From the NCBI GenBank assembly GCA_902477055.1, contig CABSFY010000071.1:1-12194 (forward strand): a DNA stretch of 12,194 bases. The letters are read 5' to 3'. Position numbers and translations under genes: made by a program. Shown piece by piece: positions 6,940 through 12,194 of this stretch. The notes below the pieces were generated by a model, which made no database searches, was not told the origin of the DNA, and worked only from the letters and a program-made list of their open reading frames with translations. The number at the start of each line of letters is the position of its first letter. Position 1 is the first letter of the stretch. The DNA is from an uncultured Eubacteriales bacterium. Its GTDB lineage: Bacteria; Bacillota; Clostridia; Oscillospirales; Oscillospiraceae.

Positions 6940-7251
6940 ATGAATGAGAAATTTATCCGCGATCGCATCACACAGCTTCGCATACGGAAGGAAATTTCTG
7001 AATATAAGATGAGTCTGGACCTCGGGCATAGTAAAAGCTATATCCAGAGTATTGCTAACGGCCGCGCGCTGCCGTCGATGTCGGAGTTTCTCTATATCTG
7101 CGATTATCTCGGCGTAACGCCGCAGGAATTTTTCGATGAGGAGCTGCCAGCGCCGCAGCTCTCCCACGAGCTGACCACGCTGACCAGCGGCATGGACCGT
7201 GAGGACATGGAGGTCTTGATCGCAGTGGCCAAACGAATCCGCGCAAAATAG
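6940..7251 (+). CDS. XRE-family helix-turn-helix transcriptional regulator
   Basis: This is a small DNA-binding protein of 103 residues from the chosen ATG at 6940, which has GGGGTGAT 3-7 nt upstream. The in-frame ATG at 6922 would add six residues but lacks a ribosome binding site. Residues 5-62 form a Cro/CI-type domain (IRDRITQLRIRKEISEYKMS, then GHSKSYIQSIANGRALPS and CDYLGVTPQEFF). The tail, about 63-103, is short and charged and may dimerise. It is divergent from the pilus operon and shares its control region, which holds a perfect palindrome over the pilus promoter. Local repression of the pilus and of itself is therefore plausible. The gene ends 1 nt before a strong hairpin. Family is certain; the target is inferred. 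Confidence 0.88.
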   Translation: MNEKFIRDRITQLRIRKEISEYKMSLDLGHSKSYIQSIANGRALPSMSEFLYICDYLGVTPQEFFDEELPAPQLSHELTTLTSGMDREDMEVLIAVAKRIRAK

Positions 7252-7252
7252 A

Positions 7253-7288
7253 AACCGGCGGGCGCAGAAAACTCTGCACCCGCCGGTT
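7253..7288. terminator. Bidirectional terminator between the convergent XRE and response-regulator genes
   Basis: AACCGGCGGGCGCAG (7253-7267) pairs with CTGCACCCGCCGGTT (7274-7288) with one C-A mismatch and a 6-nt loop. It starts right after the XRE stop and lies 4 nt from the response-regulator stop. A TTTCTATTTT-like tract follows on the minus strand and a weaker T-rich stretch on the plus strand. It probably ends transcription from both sides. Confidence 0.75.
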
Positions 7289-7292
7289 CAAT

Positions 7293-8084
7293 TCATTTGA
7301 TCCTTCGGTCCGCGTCGGCGCGTTCCAGCCGGGCTGCGGTCGGTTCGGCCCAGCTGTACTGGGTCATGTACTCGCCGCGGTAGTCGCAGCCGAGGCGCTT
7401 GCCGGCCAGCCAGTGATAGTAATCGCAATCAATCTTCTTCGGCAGAACGGCGAGCTTCCCTCGCTGCTGGACGATCACATCTGCGCAGCCCACGGTATCA
7501 AGCGTGTCGATCAGATCCTTGCGCAGAGAGCGGAGATAAGCGTCGTGGTTTTCGTTGTCCTCAAACAGTGCCGCAAGAATTTCGCCGTTGGTGCACAGCG
7601 CCCCATTCCGGTCGATCAGATAGGCCAGCAGCTCCTTCGTGCGGTTGTACTGGAAGGAGAGGGGAGCGCCGTTGTGAAAGACCTCAAAATTGCCGAAGGT
7701 TTGGACATTGAGCTTGTACTCCTGCGTGACGGGGTGGCGGAGGTGCTCCAGCTCACAGCGGATTTTTCGCGCCGTCACGGGCTTGGTCAGATAACCGCTG
7801 GCATGAATGGCGAACGCGTCGCCGGTGTACGTATCGTGGCCGGTGACGAAAATGATGTTGACCTCCGGGTTGCGCGCGGTGAGCTGTCCGGCAAGCTCCA
7901 TGCCGCTCATGCCGGACATTTCAATGTCCAAAAAGGCAATGTCGCAGGAATAGCCCTGCGCAAACTCCAGCGCCTTTTCCGCGCTGGAAAAGGCGTGAAT
8001 CTCCGCGCCCGGTGCAGCCTCGCCGATGGTATCGAGCAGCGCACGCAGGGCCAGCTCCTCGTCGTCCAGAGCGATGATCCTCAT
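7293..8084 (-). CDS. Two-component response regulator with SARP-like output domain
   Basis: This is a 263-residue transcription factor. The N-terminal receiver (1-115) has a complete phosphorylation site: acid pair D7/D8, phospho-Asp D53 in FLDIEMSG, T81 and K101 in LTKP. The C-terminal part (about 122-230) opens LNVQTFGNFEVFHNG and continues through RTKELLAYLIDRNG and YLRSLRKDLIDTL. This is the winged-helix DNA-binding domain of SARP/SAPR-type regulators, followed by a short remnant of the BTAD region (CDYYHWLAG...RGEYMTQYSWAE). It overlaps the kinase gene by 4 nt (ATGA), so the two are translationally coupled, with GGAAGGA upstream of the ATG. The partner kinase should phosphorylate D53. 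Candidate target: the direct repeat at the pilus operon, where SARP-like geometry is seen. The class is firm; targets are inferred. Confidence 0.9.
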   Translation of the reverse strand: MRIIALDDEELALRALLDTIGEAAPGAEIHAFSSAEKALEFAQGYSCDIAFLDIEMSGMSGMELAGQLTARNPEVNIIFVTGHDTYTGDAFAIHASGYLTKPVTARKIRCELEHLRHPVTQEYKLNVQTFGNFEVFHNGAPLSFQYNRTKELLAYLIDRNGALCTNGEILAALFEDNENHDAYLRSLRKDLIDTLDTVGCADVIVQQRGKLAVLPKKIDCDYYHWLAGKRLGCDYRGEYMTQYSWAEPTAARLERADADRRIK

Positions 8085-9904
8085 GGCAGCGTTCCTTCCT
8101 TTCGCGGGATTGTGATGGTGGCGGTCGTTCCGACATCCGGTGTACTTTCGATGGTCAGCGTTCCGCCGACCATGCGTTCCAAGCGTTCCCGGACGTTTCG
8201 GATGCCGATATGGACTTTCCCGTCGTCCATGTAATGCTCGGGGTCAAAGCCGCGCCCGGTATCTTGTACAATTACAATATAGCTGTCTGCGGTTTCAGAG
8301 GTAGAGATGCGCACCATACCGCCGCCGCGCTTTTTTGTAACGCCGTGGCGGACTGCATTTTCCACCAGTGGCTGCACGGCCAGCGGTGGCAGCCGGAAGT
8401 GCATAGTTTCGATGTCGTAGACGATATCCAGCGTCTTTTGAAAGCGCAGCTGCTCCAGAGAAAGATAGGTCTGGATGTGATTATATTCCTCGCTGAAGGG
8501 AATGAGACCTTTTTGCTCCAAAGAGGCCATGTTATTGCGCAGATAGTCTGAGAACTTATCCACCATTTCCCGCGCCGTCATAGGATCGTGCTTACAAAGA
8601 TAGTAGATGGAATTCAGTACGTTGTAAAGGAAGTGCGGCTGCAACTGTGAGAGCGTCACGGAGATGCGGCTCTCGGCCAACTCGTTTTCCAGCGCCACAG
8701 CCCGATTGACGGCATTGTGATTGATCAGTATATAATAAATTCCCCGAGCGGTATAGTATAAAAAGACCAGGCCGACCGCAGCTCTGCTGCAATTTGCGCT
8801 AGAGTAGACATTGTCCCATACCTTCGCTAGGTCAAGAAGCAGCGCAACCGGAAGCACTACAACGAGAATTGCAGCATAGTGCTTCTTCTTTGCGTTGCAC
8901 ACGAACTCATGGATACCGCAAATGATCAGCAGCAAGCAAAGAATAATCTGCGATATGGCCCAATACGGCTGTGTGTCATAAATAACCATAATGCCGCTCA
9001 TTGCAACAACCGTCAACACTCCGTCGAGTACTGCGGAGAAAAACATCGCCAAATAGGCGGTGCGTTTGCGCACGCCGTTCAACATTTCACAGAGCAATAG
9101 CTCGACAAAATAGGCGGCCAGCATCATACTTAGCTGCCGCGCATAGGTGCTGCGCGCCAACTGTTCGCTCCAGAGACTGACATCGAGAACGTCGATGATC
9201 ATGAATAAGCCGACAAACAGTGCGGCGAAGCTATAGATAAACAGGTGCAGACCCGTCCAAATATGCAGCAGCTTTGAAGCGACGCAAACGCCGAACAGCA
9301 TGACCGCCGAGATACACAGCAGAATACCGACCGTTTCTGGCAGGATACTATTTGACTGCAGCATATTTTCCAGAACGTTTGTGCTTCCGTTGCCGACATA
9401 GGTTGTTTCCAGAAACTCCTGATAAGCACTTTCGTTGCTGAAACGGTGCGAATTGGTCAGTGTGATTTCAATGTCATCCTCCGGAGAAATACCACAGGAG
9501 CGATAAAACAGCCATTCCCTTCCGCAGACGCTGTCATGTGCACGTTTGCTTGTTTGTGCCAGTGCCGTTGCCGTGTCCGCGAGTATGGTTTTGCCGTTCA
9601 GCTTGATGGCAACGCCGATATGGTTGCGGTAATAGTACAGGCGAAAGCCCTCCGGAATATTACGGGTGAAATGTCCGCGCAGAGTGACGCTGCGGTTCTT
9701 TGCGGAAAGCTCTGTTTCTTCCGTGATCGGCTGCCAGTCAATGCCGTCATAGCTGTAGCTTCCCTCGAACCGATTCAGTGTCGGCGTGGCAACGTTTTTT
9801 GTACGGCTGTTCAAGACCGTCTGCAAAAAAGTTGCAAGGCAGAGCAAAAATAGAACAATTGATACCGGCAAAGCCCAAAAGCTATGGTTCATCAGTTTTT
9901 TCAT
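8081..9904 (-). CDS. Membrane sensor histidine kinase (LytS/YesM-type HisKA_7TM-like)
   Basis: This is a 607-residue sensor kinase. A membrane helix lies at about 11-30. An extracytoplasmic beta-rich domain (about 40-180) resembles a 7TMR-DISM or jelly-roll sensor: GSYSYDGIDWQPI, RLYYYRNHIGVAIKLNG. About seven hydrophobic segments span 186-395. A short coiled linker (400-418) leads to the His_kinase motif LSQLQPHFLYNVLNSIYYL with phospho-acceptor H424. The ATPase domain shows the N box QPLVENAVRHG (511-521), the G box DTGRGFD (548-554) and HIGIRNVRERL (565-575). All key residues are present. The ATG has AAGGGA about 9 nt upstream, and the gene is promoted from 9955-9983. It should phosphorylate the overlapping response regulator; the signal is unknown. 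Confidence 0.92.
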   Translation of the reverse strand: MKKLMNHSFWALPVSIVLFLLCLATFLQTVLNSRTKNVATPTLNRFEGSYSYDGIDWQPITEETELSAKNRSVTLRGHFTRNIPEGFRLYYYRNHIGVAIKLNGKTILADTATALAQTSKRAHDSVCGREWLFYRSCGISPEDDIEITLTNSHRFSNESAYQEFLETTYVGNGSTNVLENMLQSNSILPETVGILLCISAVMLFGVCVASKLLHIWTGLHLFIYSFAALFVGLFMIIDVLDVSLWSEQLARSTYARQLSMMLAAYFVELLLCEMLNGVRKRTAYLAMFFSAVLDGVLTVVAMSGIMVIYDTQPYWAISQIILCLLLIICGIHEFVCNAKKKHYAAILVVVLPVALLLDLAKVWDNVYSSANCSRAAVGLVFLYYTARGIYYILINHNAVNRAVALENELAESRISVTLSQLQPHFLYNVLNSIYYLCKHDPMTAREMVDKFSDYLRNNMASLEQKGLIPFSEEYNHIQTYLSLEQLRFQKTLDIVYDIETMHFRLPPLAVQPLVENAVRHGVTKKRGGGMVRISTSETADSYIVIVQDTGRGFDPEHYMDDGKVHIGIRNVRERLERMVGGTLTIESTPDVGTTATITIPRKEGTLP

Positions 9905-9954
9905 GTGATAATCCCTTTTTGATGCATGGTGTCGCAGAAAGTGTGAGTAAAAAC

Positions 9955-9983
9955 ATTATAATCTATTGCGGCGCTCGTTGCAA
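9955..9983 (-). promoter_or_regulatory. Promoter of the two-component operon
   Basis: On the minus strand TTGCAA (9978-9983) is followed after 17 nt by a perfect TATAAT (9955-9960). Transcription should start near 9948, about 44 nt before the kinase ATG. The -35 lies within TTGCAACG, which is also present in the direct repeats at the pilus operon (minus strand, 6726-6733). This allows, but does not prove, control by the same regulator. Confidence 0.68.
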
Positions 9984-10014
9984 GCCCACAGTGAGTTTCT
10001 TTCGGAAATCTCGC

Positions 10015-10043
10015 TTGACAAAGACCGCTCTGTCTGCTATACT
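10015..10043 (+). promoter_or_regulatory. Consensus sigma-A promoter for the riboswitch-transporter transcript
   Basis: A perfect TTGACA (10015-10020) and TATACT (10038-10043) are separated by exactly 17 nt. The predicted start near 10050 is the first base of the riboswitch P1 stem. Such a near-consensus promoter suggests steady initiation, with control exerted afterwards by RNA. It faces away from the two-component promoter, 31 nt apart. Confidence 0.85.
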
Positions 10044-10049
10044 GGCATC

Positions 10050-10136
10050 GTTAAGAGGGAGTAGTTGTTACGTATGCTCAACAATCGCCCGGCTTTGCCG
10101 GTGGGTATGCGCCTTTCGGGGAACAAGACTTTTAGC
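10050..10136 (+). promoter_or_regulatory. yybP-ykoY-like manganese riboswitch aptamer
   Basis: The RNA starts at the predicted transcription start. The conserved GGGAGTAG (10057-10064) lies near the 5' end and AACAAGAC (10122-10129) at the 3' end, matching the GGGGAGUAG and AGCAAGACC signatures of yybP-ykoY RNAs. P1 forms between GTTAAGAG (10050-10057) and CTTTTAGC (10129-10136) with G-U pairs. Inside are three hairpins: TTGTT/AACAA (10065-10069 with 10080-10084), CCGGC/GCCGG (10089-10093 with 10097-10101), and a weak one near 10110-10121. The TCGCC-type strand before the second hairpin also fits. This class senses Mn2+ and usually turns genes on. The P1 3' strand is also the left arm of the terminator, so ligand binding should prevent termination. 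The class call is by eye and not checked against a covariance model. Confidence 0.83.
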
Positions 10137-10161
10137 ACGTGTGTGCTAAGGGTCTTTTTTT
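10127..10161 (+). terminator. Riboswitch-controlled intrinsic terminator
   Basis: GACTTTTAGCAC (10127-10138) pairs over 12 bp, including G-U pairs, with GTGCTAAGGGTC (10143-10154) around a GTGT loop. Seven T's follow (10155-10161). Its left arm includes the P1 3' strand of the aptamer, so the two folds exclude each other: aptamer folded means read-through, aptamer open means termination. The transporter's ribosome binding site AAGGAG lies 13 nt further on, at 10175-10180. Confidence 0.88.
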
Positions 10162-10188
10162 ATAGTATAGTTATAAGGAGTAATGCCA

Positions 10189-11484
10189 ATGCTGATCCCG
10201 ATTATCGCTTTTGCCGTCACGTATGTACTCATGATAACGTTGCCGAAGGTGCGGCACTGGGTCGCCGCCGCCTCCGCTGTGTTTTTCATTATCTGGGGCT
10301 GTGTTTCCGGCAACGGAAGTCCGCTGACTGCCCTGTCCGACACCGCTGGCGCAATCAACTGGAACGTCCTGATGATGCTGTTCGGCACAATGGGAACGGT
10401 CTATTTCTTTATCGAGTCGAAAATGCCAGACCGCATGGCCGAGGGCCTGCTGCGCCTGGCACCGAACACCATGTGGGCTGTGGTGCTGATCTCGCTGTTC
10501 TCCGGCTTCATCTCGGCGTTTATGGATAATGTCGCGACGGTCCTGATGATTGCGCCGATTGGTCTTGCGGTTGCAAAGCAGCTCAAGATCTCGCCGGTCG
10601 ATATGCTGAGCTGCATCTCCGTTTCGTCGAACCTTCAGGGTGCGGCGACGCTCGTGGGCGACACGACCTCCATCATGCTCGGCGGCTACGCGAACATGAA
10701 CTTCTTTGAATTTTTCTTTCTGAACGGAAAATTCAGTATCTTCTGGGCCGTCGAGTTGGGTGCGCTGGCGACGATCCCGGTCATTATGGTCATCTTCCGC
10801 AAGCAGCGCAGCAAGGTTTCCATCCGGACCTCCACGCAGGTGGAGGATTATGTTCCTTCGATCTTGCTTGTTGCGAACATTGTCCTGCTCATCTGCGCAT
10901 CGTTCCTGCCCAATCTGCCGGAGAATATCAACGGCTATATCTGCGTGTCCATTTTCGCGGTTACGGCGCTCTACTCACTGCTGCGCTGCAAGAGCGGCAA
11001 GCAGGTCCTTTCCTCACTGCGCGAAATCGACTTTCAGACGCTTCTGCTGTTGGCCTCGCTGTTTGTCATCATCAGCGGCGTGGAGCGCGCGGGCATCCTC
11101 GACGAGCTGGCGCGGCTCATCAAGTCCCTCGGCGGCGGCAACCTCTTTGCCGTTTACACGATCATCGTGTTCGCCTCGGTCCTGCTCTCTGCCTTTATCG
11201 ACAATATTCCCTACGTCGCCACGATGCTGCCGGTCATTAAGAGCATCGCCGTCGCAATGGGCATGACGGGCGTACCGTACGTGCTGTACTTCGGCCTGCT
11301 CTCCGGCGCGACCCTCGGCGGCAACATCACACCCGTCGGTGCCTCCGCCAATATCGCTGCCATCGGCATCCTCCGCAAGGAGGGCTATGAGGTCAAAAAC
11401 CGCCAGTTCTTCCGCATCGGCCTGCCCTTCACGCTCGTTGCTGTCCTCGTCGGCTACGTCTATATCTGGCTCGTCTGGGCGTAA
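10189..11484 (+). CDS. ArsB/NhaD-superfamily (SLC13-like) membrane transporter under Mn2+ riboswitch control
   Basis: This is a multi-spanning inner-membrane ion transporter, 431 residues from ATG 10189. That start is preferred because AAGGAG (10175-10180) is 8 nt upstream; the ATG at 10183 is only 2 nt away. There are about 10-12 hydrophobic segments in two related halves, each with the family signature: SAFMDNVATVLMIAP (about 109-123) and SAFIDNIPYVATMLPV (about 334-349). Each is followed by a glycine-rich hairpin motif: SNLQGAATLVGDTTSIMLGG and LGGNITPVGASAN (about 376-388). Relatives usually carry GDPPN where this has GDTTS, a change in the likely substrate site. Superfamily members move arsenite, Na+/H+, citrate or other anions. 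The upstream Mn2+-type riboswitch suggests manganese efflux or a Mn-linked ion. No partner gene follows. Family is firm; substrate is inferred. Confidence 0.88.
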   Translation: MLIPIIAFAVTYVLMITLPKVRHWVAAASAVFFIIWGCVSGNGSPLTALSDTAGAINWNVLMMLFGTMGTVYFFIESKMPDRMAEGLLRLAPNTMWAVVLISLFSGFISAFMDNVATVLMIAPIGLAVAKQLKISPVDMLSCISVSSNLQGAATLVGDTTSIMLGGYANMNFFEFFFLNGKFSIFWAVELGALATIPVIMVIFRKQRSKVSIRTSTQVEDYVPSILLVANIVLLICASFLPNLPENINGYICVSIFAVTALYSLLRCKSGKQVLSSLREIDFQTLLLLASLFVIISGVERAGILDELARLIKSLGGGNLFAVYTIIVFASVLLSAFIDNIPYVATMLPVIKSIAVAMGMTGVPYVLYFGLLSGATLGGNITPVGASANIAAIGILRKEGYEVKNRQFFRIGLPFTLVAVLVGYVYIWLVWA

Positions 11485-11535
11485 ACCGAGAATTGCCGCA
11501 TGGAAGCATCGGAGTTCGTCCGAGAATAGGATCGC

Positions 11536-11579
11536 TTCAGCGCCGTAGGGACGGTCGATGACCGCCCTACGGCGCTGAA
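11536..11579. repeat. Long near-perfect hairpin downstream of the transporter
   Basis: A 20-bp stem with a single bulged A: arms at 11536-11556 (TTCAGCGCCGTAGGG...) and 11560-11579 (...CCTACGGCGCTGAA), loop GAT. No T-tract follows, so it looks more like a palindromic dispersed element than a plain terminator. The right arm matches the GACC..GCCCTACGG sequence at 201-215. It begins 51 nt after the transporter stop and could protect or end that mRNA. Confidence 0.6.
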
Positions 11580-11593
11580 CAATCGTACCGGAC

Positions 11594-11629
11594 CGCTTGA
11601 TTTTCAAAATTTCCATCAAAAATCAAGCG
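11594..11629. repeat. Second inverted repeat downstream of the transporter
   Basis: CGCTTGATTTT (11594-11604) and AAAATCAAGCG (11619-11629) are perfect 11-bp arms with a 14-nt AT-rich loop. GCGTTTTG follows at 11638-11645, only weakly terminator-like. The stretch 11485-11726 between the transporter and the next hairpin holds these two structures and no gene I can support. It may be a remnant of an inserted element; no transposase is seen. Confidence 0.5.
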
Positions 11630-11726
11630 CACGGGAGCGTTTTGTCAATCTAACGAATTTCCTGCTATTGGAAAAGCAAAAACCTTGAAATCAGATGATT
11701 TCTTAACAGACATATATATAATTGGT

Positions 11727-11769
11727 TGTACGGTCAGCGGCGCGAAAATGCGTTGCGCCGTACATTTTT
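11727..11769 (+). terminator. Intrinsic terminator or attenuator before the short frame at 11792
   Basis: TGTACGG (11727-11733) pairs with CCGTACA (11758-11764). After a small internal loop a further 7 bp form, GCGGCGC (11737-11743) with GCGTTGC (11750-11756, G-U pairs), and the loop is GAAAAT. Five T's follow (11765-11769). TATAAT at 11717-11722 could be a -10, but no -35 fits and its start would fall inside the stem. Ending the upstream transporter transcript is therefore more likely than attenuation. Confidence 0.62.
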
Positions 11770-11791
11770 GCTTTATGCAGGAGAAATCAAT

Positions 11792-12142
11792 ATGCGCTCA
11801 ACCATTGACACGGAGATTGACCGCATTATCGTCCCGGACATCTTTTTCAATCAGATTGACGAGAGGAACGCGGTTTTTGAAGAACACGGCGGAAAAGATG
11901 AAAAGAAGATTGACTATGTCGAGGATATCAAAGAAGCCATGCTACAACAACAGACGAATTCAAGACAAAACAAAATGGATGCCTCCCGTAAAATTCCGGG
12001 AAGCATCCATGATGAAAAACTAATTTCAGATACAAAATGCGGCATAGAGAGGAACAATTTTTTTATTGTCCTCGAAGCCGAAGTTTTTGGCAGAGAGTTT
12101 GATTGCATAAGCGGGCTTGTAGGTGTCCATATAGACCTTTAA
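11792..12142 (+). CDS. Short unrecognised reading frame, possibly a truncated gene
   Basis: The ATG has AGGAGA 7 nt upstream, a good start signal, and the frame stays open for 116 residues. The first 50 or so (MRSTIDTEIDRIIVPDIFF, then NQIDERNAVFEEHGGK, DYVEDIKEAM) look like a real, acidic, soluble protein. I do not recognise the family. From about residue 62 the frame runs through the hairpin at 11975-12010 and then antisense to the ATPase gene at the right edge. That C-terminal half is therefore suspect. It may be the 5' remnant of a gene whose 3' part was lost when the ATPase segment arrived, or a small gene overlapping its neighbour. No function is assigned. Confidence 0.35.
   Translation: MRSTIDTEIDRIIVPDIFFNQIDERNAVFEEHGGKDEKKIDYVEDIKEAMLQQQTNSRQNKMDASRKIPGSIHDEKLISDTKCGIERNNFFIVLEAEVFGREFDCISGLVGVHIDL
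11975..12010 (-). terminator. Terminator of the right-edge ATPase gene
   Basis: ATGGATGC (11975-11982) pairs with GCATCCAT (12003-12010). After one mismatch TCCCG (11984-11988) pairs with CGGGA (11997-12001), with an 8-nt loop. On the minus strand it begins 15 nt past the ATPase stop and is followed by a T-rich ATTTTGTTTTGTC tract, so it serves that gene. Confidence 0.8.
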
Positions 12143-12194
12143 GCTCTTGGCTCTGGTGTTGTCGGCAGACTTGACCTCAATGGGAATGAGCTGA
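12026..12194 (-). CDS. C-terminal end of a DUF4143-type AAA ATPase (partial)
   Basis: The last 55 codons of a gene entering from the right edge, too short for a typical length cutoff. The peptide contains LIPIEVKSADNTRAKSL, KVYMDTYKP and AIKLSAKNFGFEDNK, and ends VPLYAAFCI. This pattern is typical of the C-terminus of bacterial ATP-binding proteins with a DUF4143 domain, where E-x-K in IEVKS belongs to a predicted PD-(D/E)xK-like fold. The P-loop part lies outside the window. The cellular role of the family is poorly defined; it is often found in accessory regions. The TGA stop is at 12026-12028, followed by the hairpin terminator. Family call is good; function unknown. Confidence 0.8.
   Translation of the reverse strand, partial: QLIPIEVKSADNTRAKSLKVYMDTYKPAYAIKLSAKNFGFEDNKKIVPLYAAFCI

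Noticed and set aside
7413..8234. 273-codon plus-strand frame across the response regulator and kinase
   Set aside because: It is antisense to two genes with intact catalytic motifs; no start signal.
10065..10529. Open frame starting inside the transporter leader
   Set aside because: It overlaps the riboswitch, the terminator and the transporter in another frame, and has no coding signals.
11014..11619. 201-codon minus-strand frame over the transporter 3' end
   Set aside because: Very rich in Asp/Glu/Arg, typical of a shadow of a membrane-protein gene, and it runs through the downstream hairpin.
11685..11722. Promoter TTGAAA ... TATAAT before the short right-hand frame
   Set aside because: The spacer is 26 nt, and the closest hexamer at 17 nt (GATGAT) is poor, so no promoter is called.
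1..12194. CRISPR array, tRNA, rRNA, transposase or phage gene
   Set aside because: No regularly spaced direct repeats, tRNA cloverleaf, rRNA-like sequence or recombinase motifs were seen on reading both strands.

Overview
The window looks like chromosome of a Gram-positive gut Clostridium, most likely Oscillospiraceae/Ruminococcaceae. The reasons are sortase-type LPETGG surface proteins, AGGAGG-like ribosome binding sites, sigma-A-type promoters, a LytS-like kinase paired with a SARP-like response regulator, and short palindromic elements of a kind I associate with Faecalibacterium-like genomes. The assignment is from style only; no marker gene is present.

Layout. (1) 1-247 has no gene and holds several GC-rich palindromic elements. 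(2) 248-6665, minus strand, is a four-gene sortase-pilus operon. In transcription order it encodes a small degenerate receiver-like protein, a signal-peptidase-like protein that lacks both catalytic residues, a 1321-residue LPETGG tip or adhesin protein, and a 494-residue LPETGG backbone pilin. No sortase lies in the window. (3) 6666-6939 is a divergent control region. It has a strong minus-strand promoter with a perfect palindrome between -35 and -10, and a possible second promoter with an 11-bp-period direct repeat. (4) 6940-7251, plus strand, is a small XRE-type repressor-like protein, closed by a shared terminator hairpin. (5) 7293-9904, minus strand, is a two-component pair: sensor histidine kinase and SARP-like response regulator, overlapping by 4 nt. 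(6) 9905-10188 is a second divergent control region. It carries a kinase promoter on one side and, on the other, a consensus promoter followed by a yybP-ykoY-like (Mn2+) riboswitch with an overlapping intrinsic terminator. (7) 10189-11484, plus strand, is an ArsB/NhaD (SLC13-like) membrane transporter under that riboswitch. (8) 11485-12194 holds hairpins, a short unrecognised reading frame and, entering from the right edge on the minus strand, the tail of a DUF4143-type ATPase.

Working model (inference). The pilus operon is switched by the adjacent XRE protein at the embedded palindrome and may also be activated by the SARP-like response regulator at the direct repeat. The dead signal-peptidase homologue would act as a pilus-assembly chaperone, as SipA does in Streptococcus pyogenes. 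Separately, the transporter is probably made when Mn2+ is high, which suggests metal export by a family not usually linked to manganese. Most notable are the riboswitch/transporter pairing, the catalytically dead signal peptidase with its degenerate receiver neighbour, and the two-input control region.
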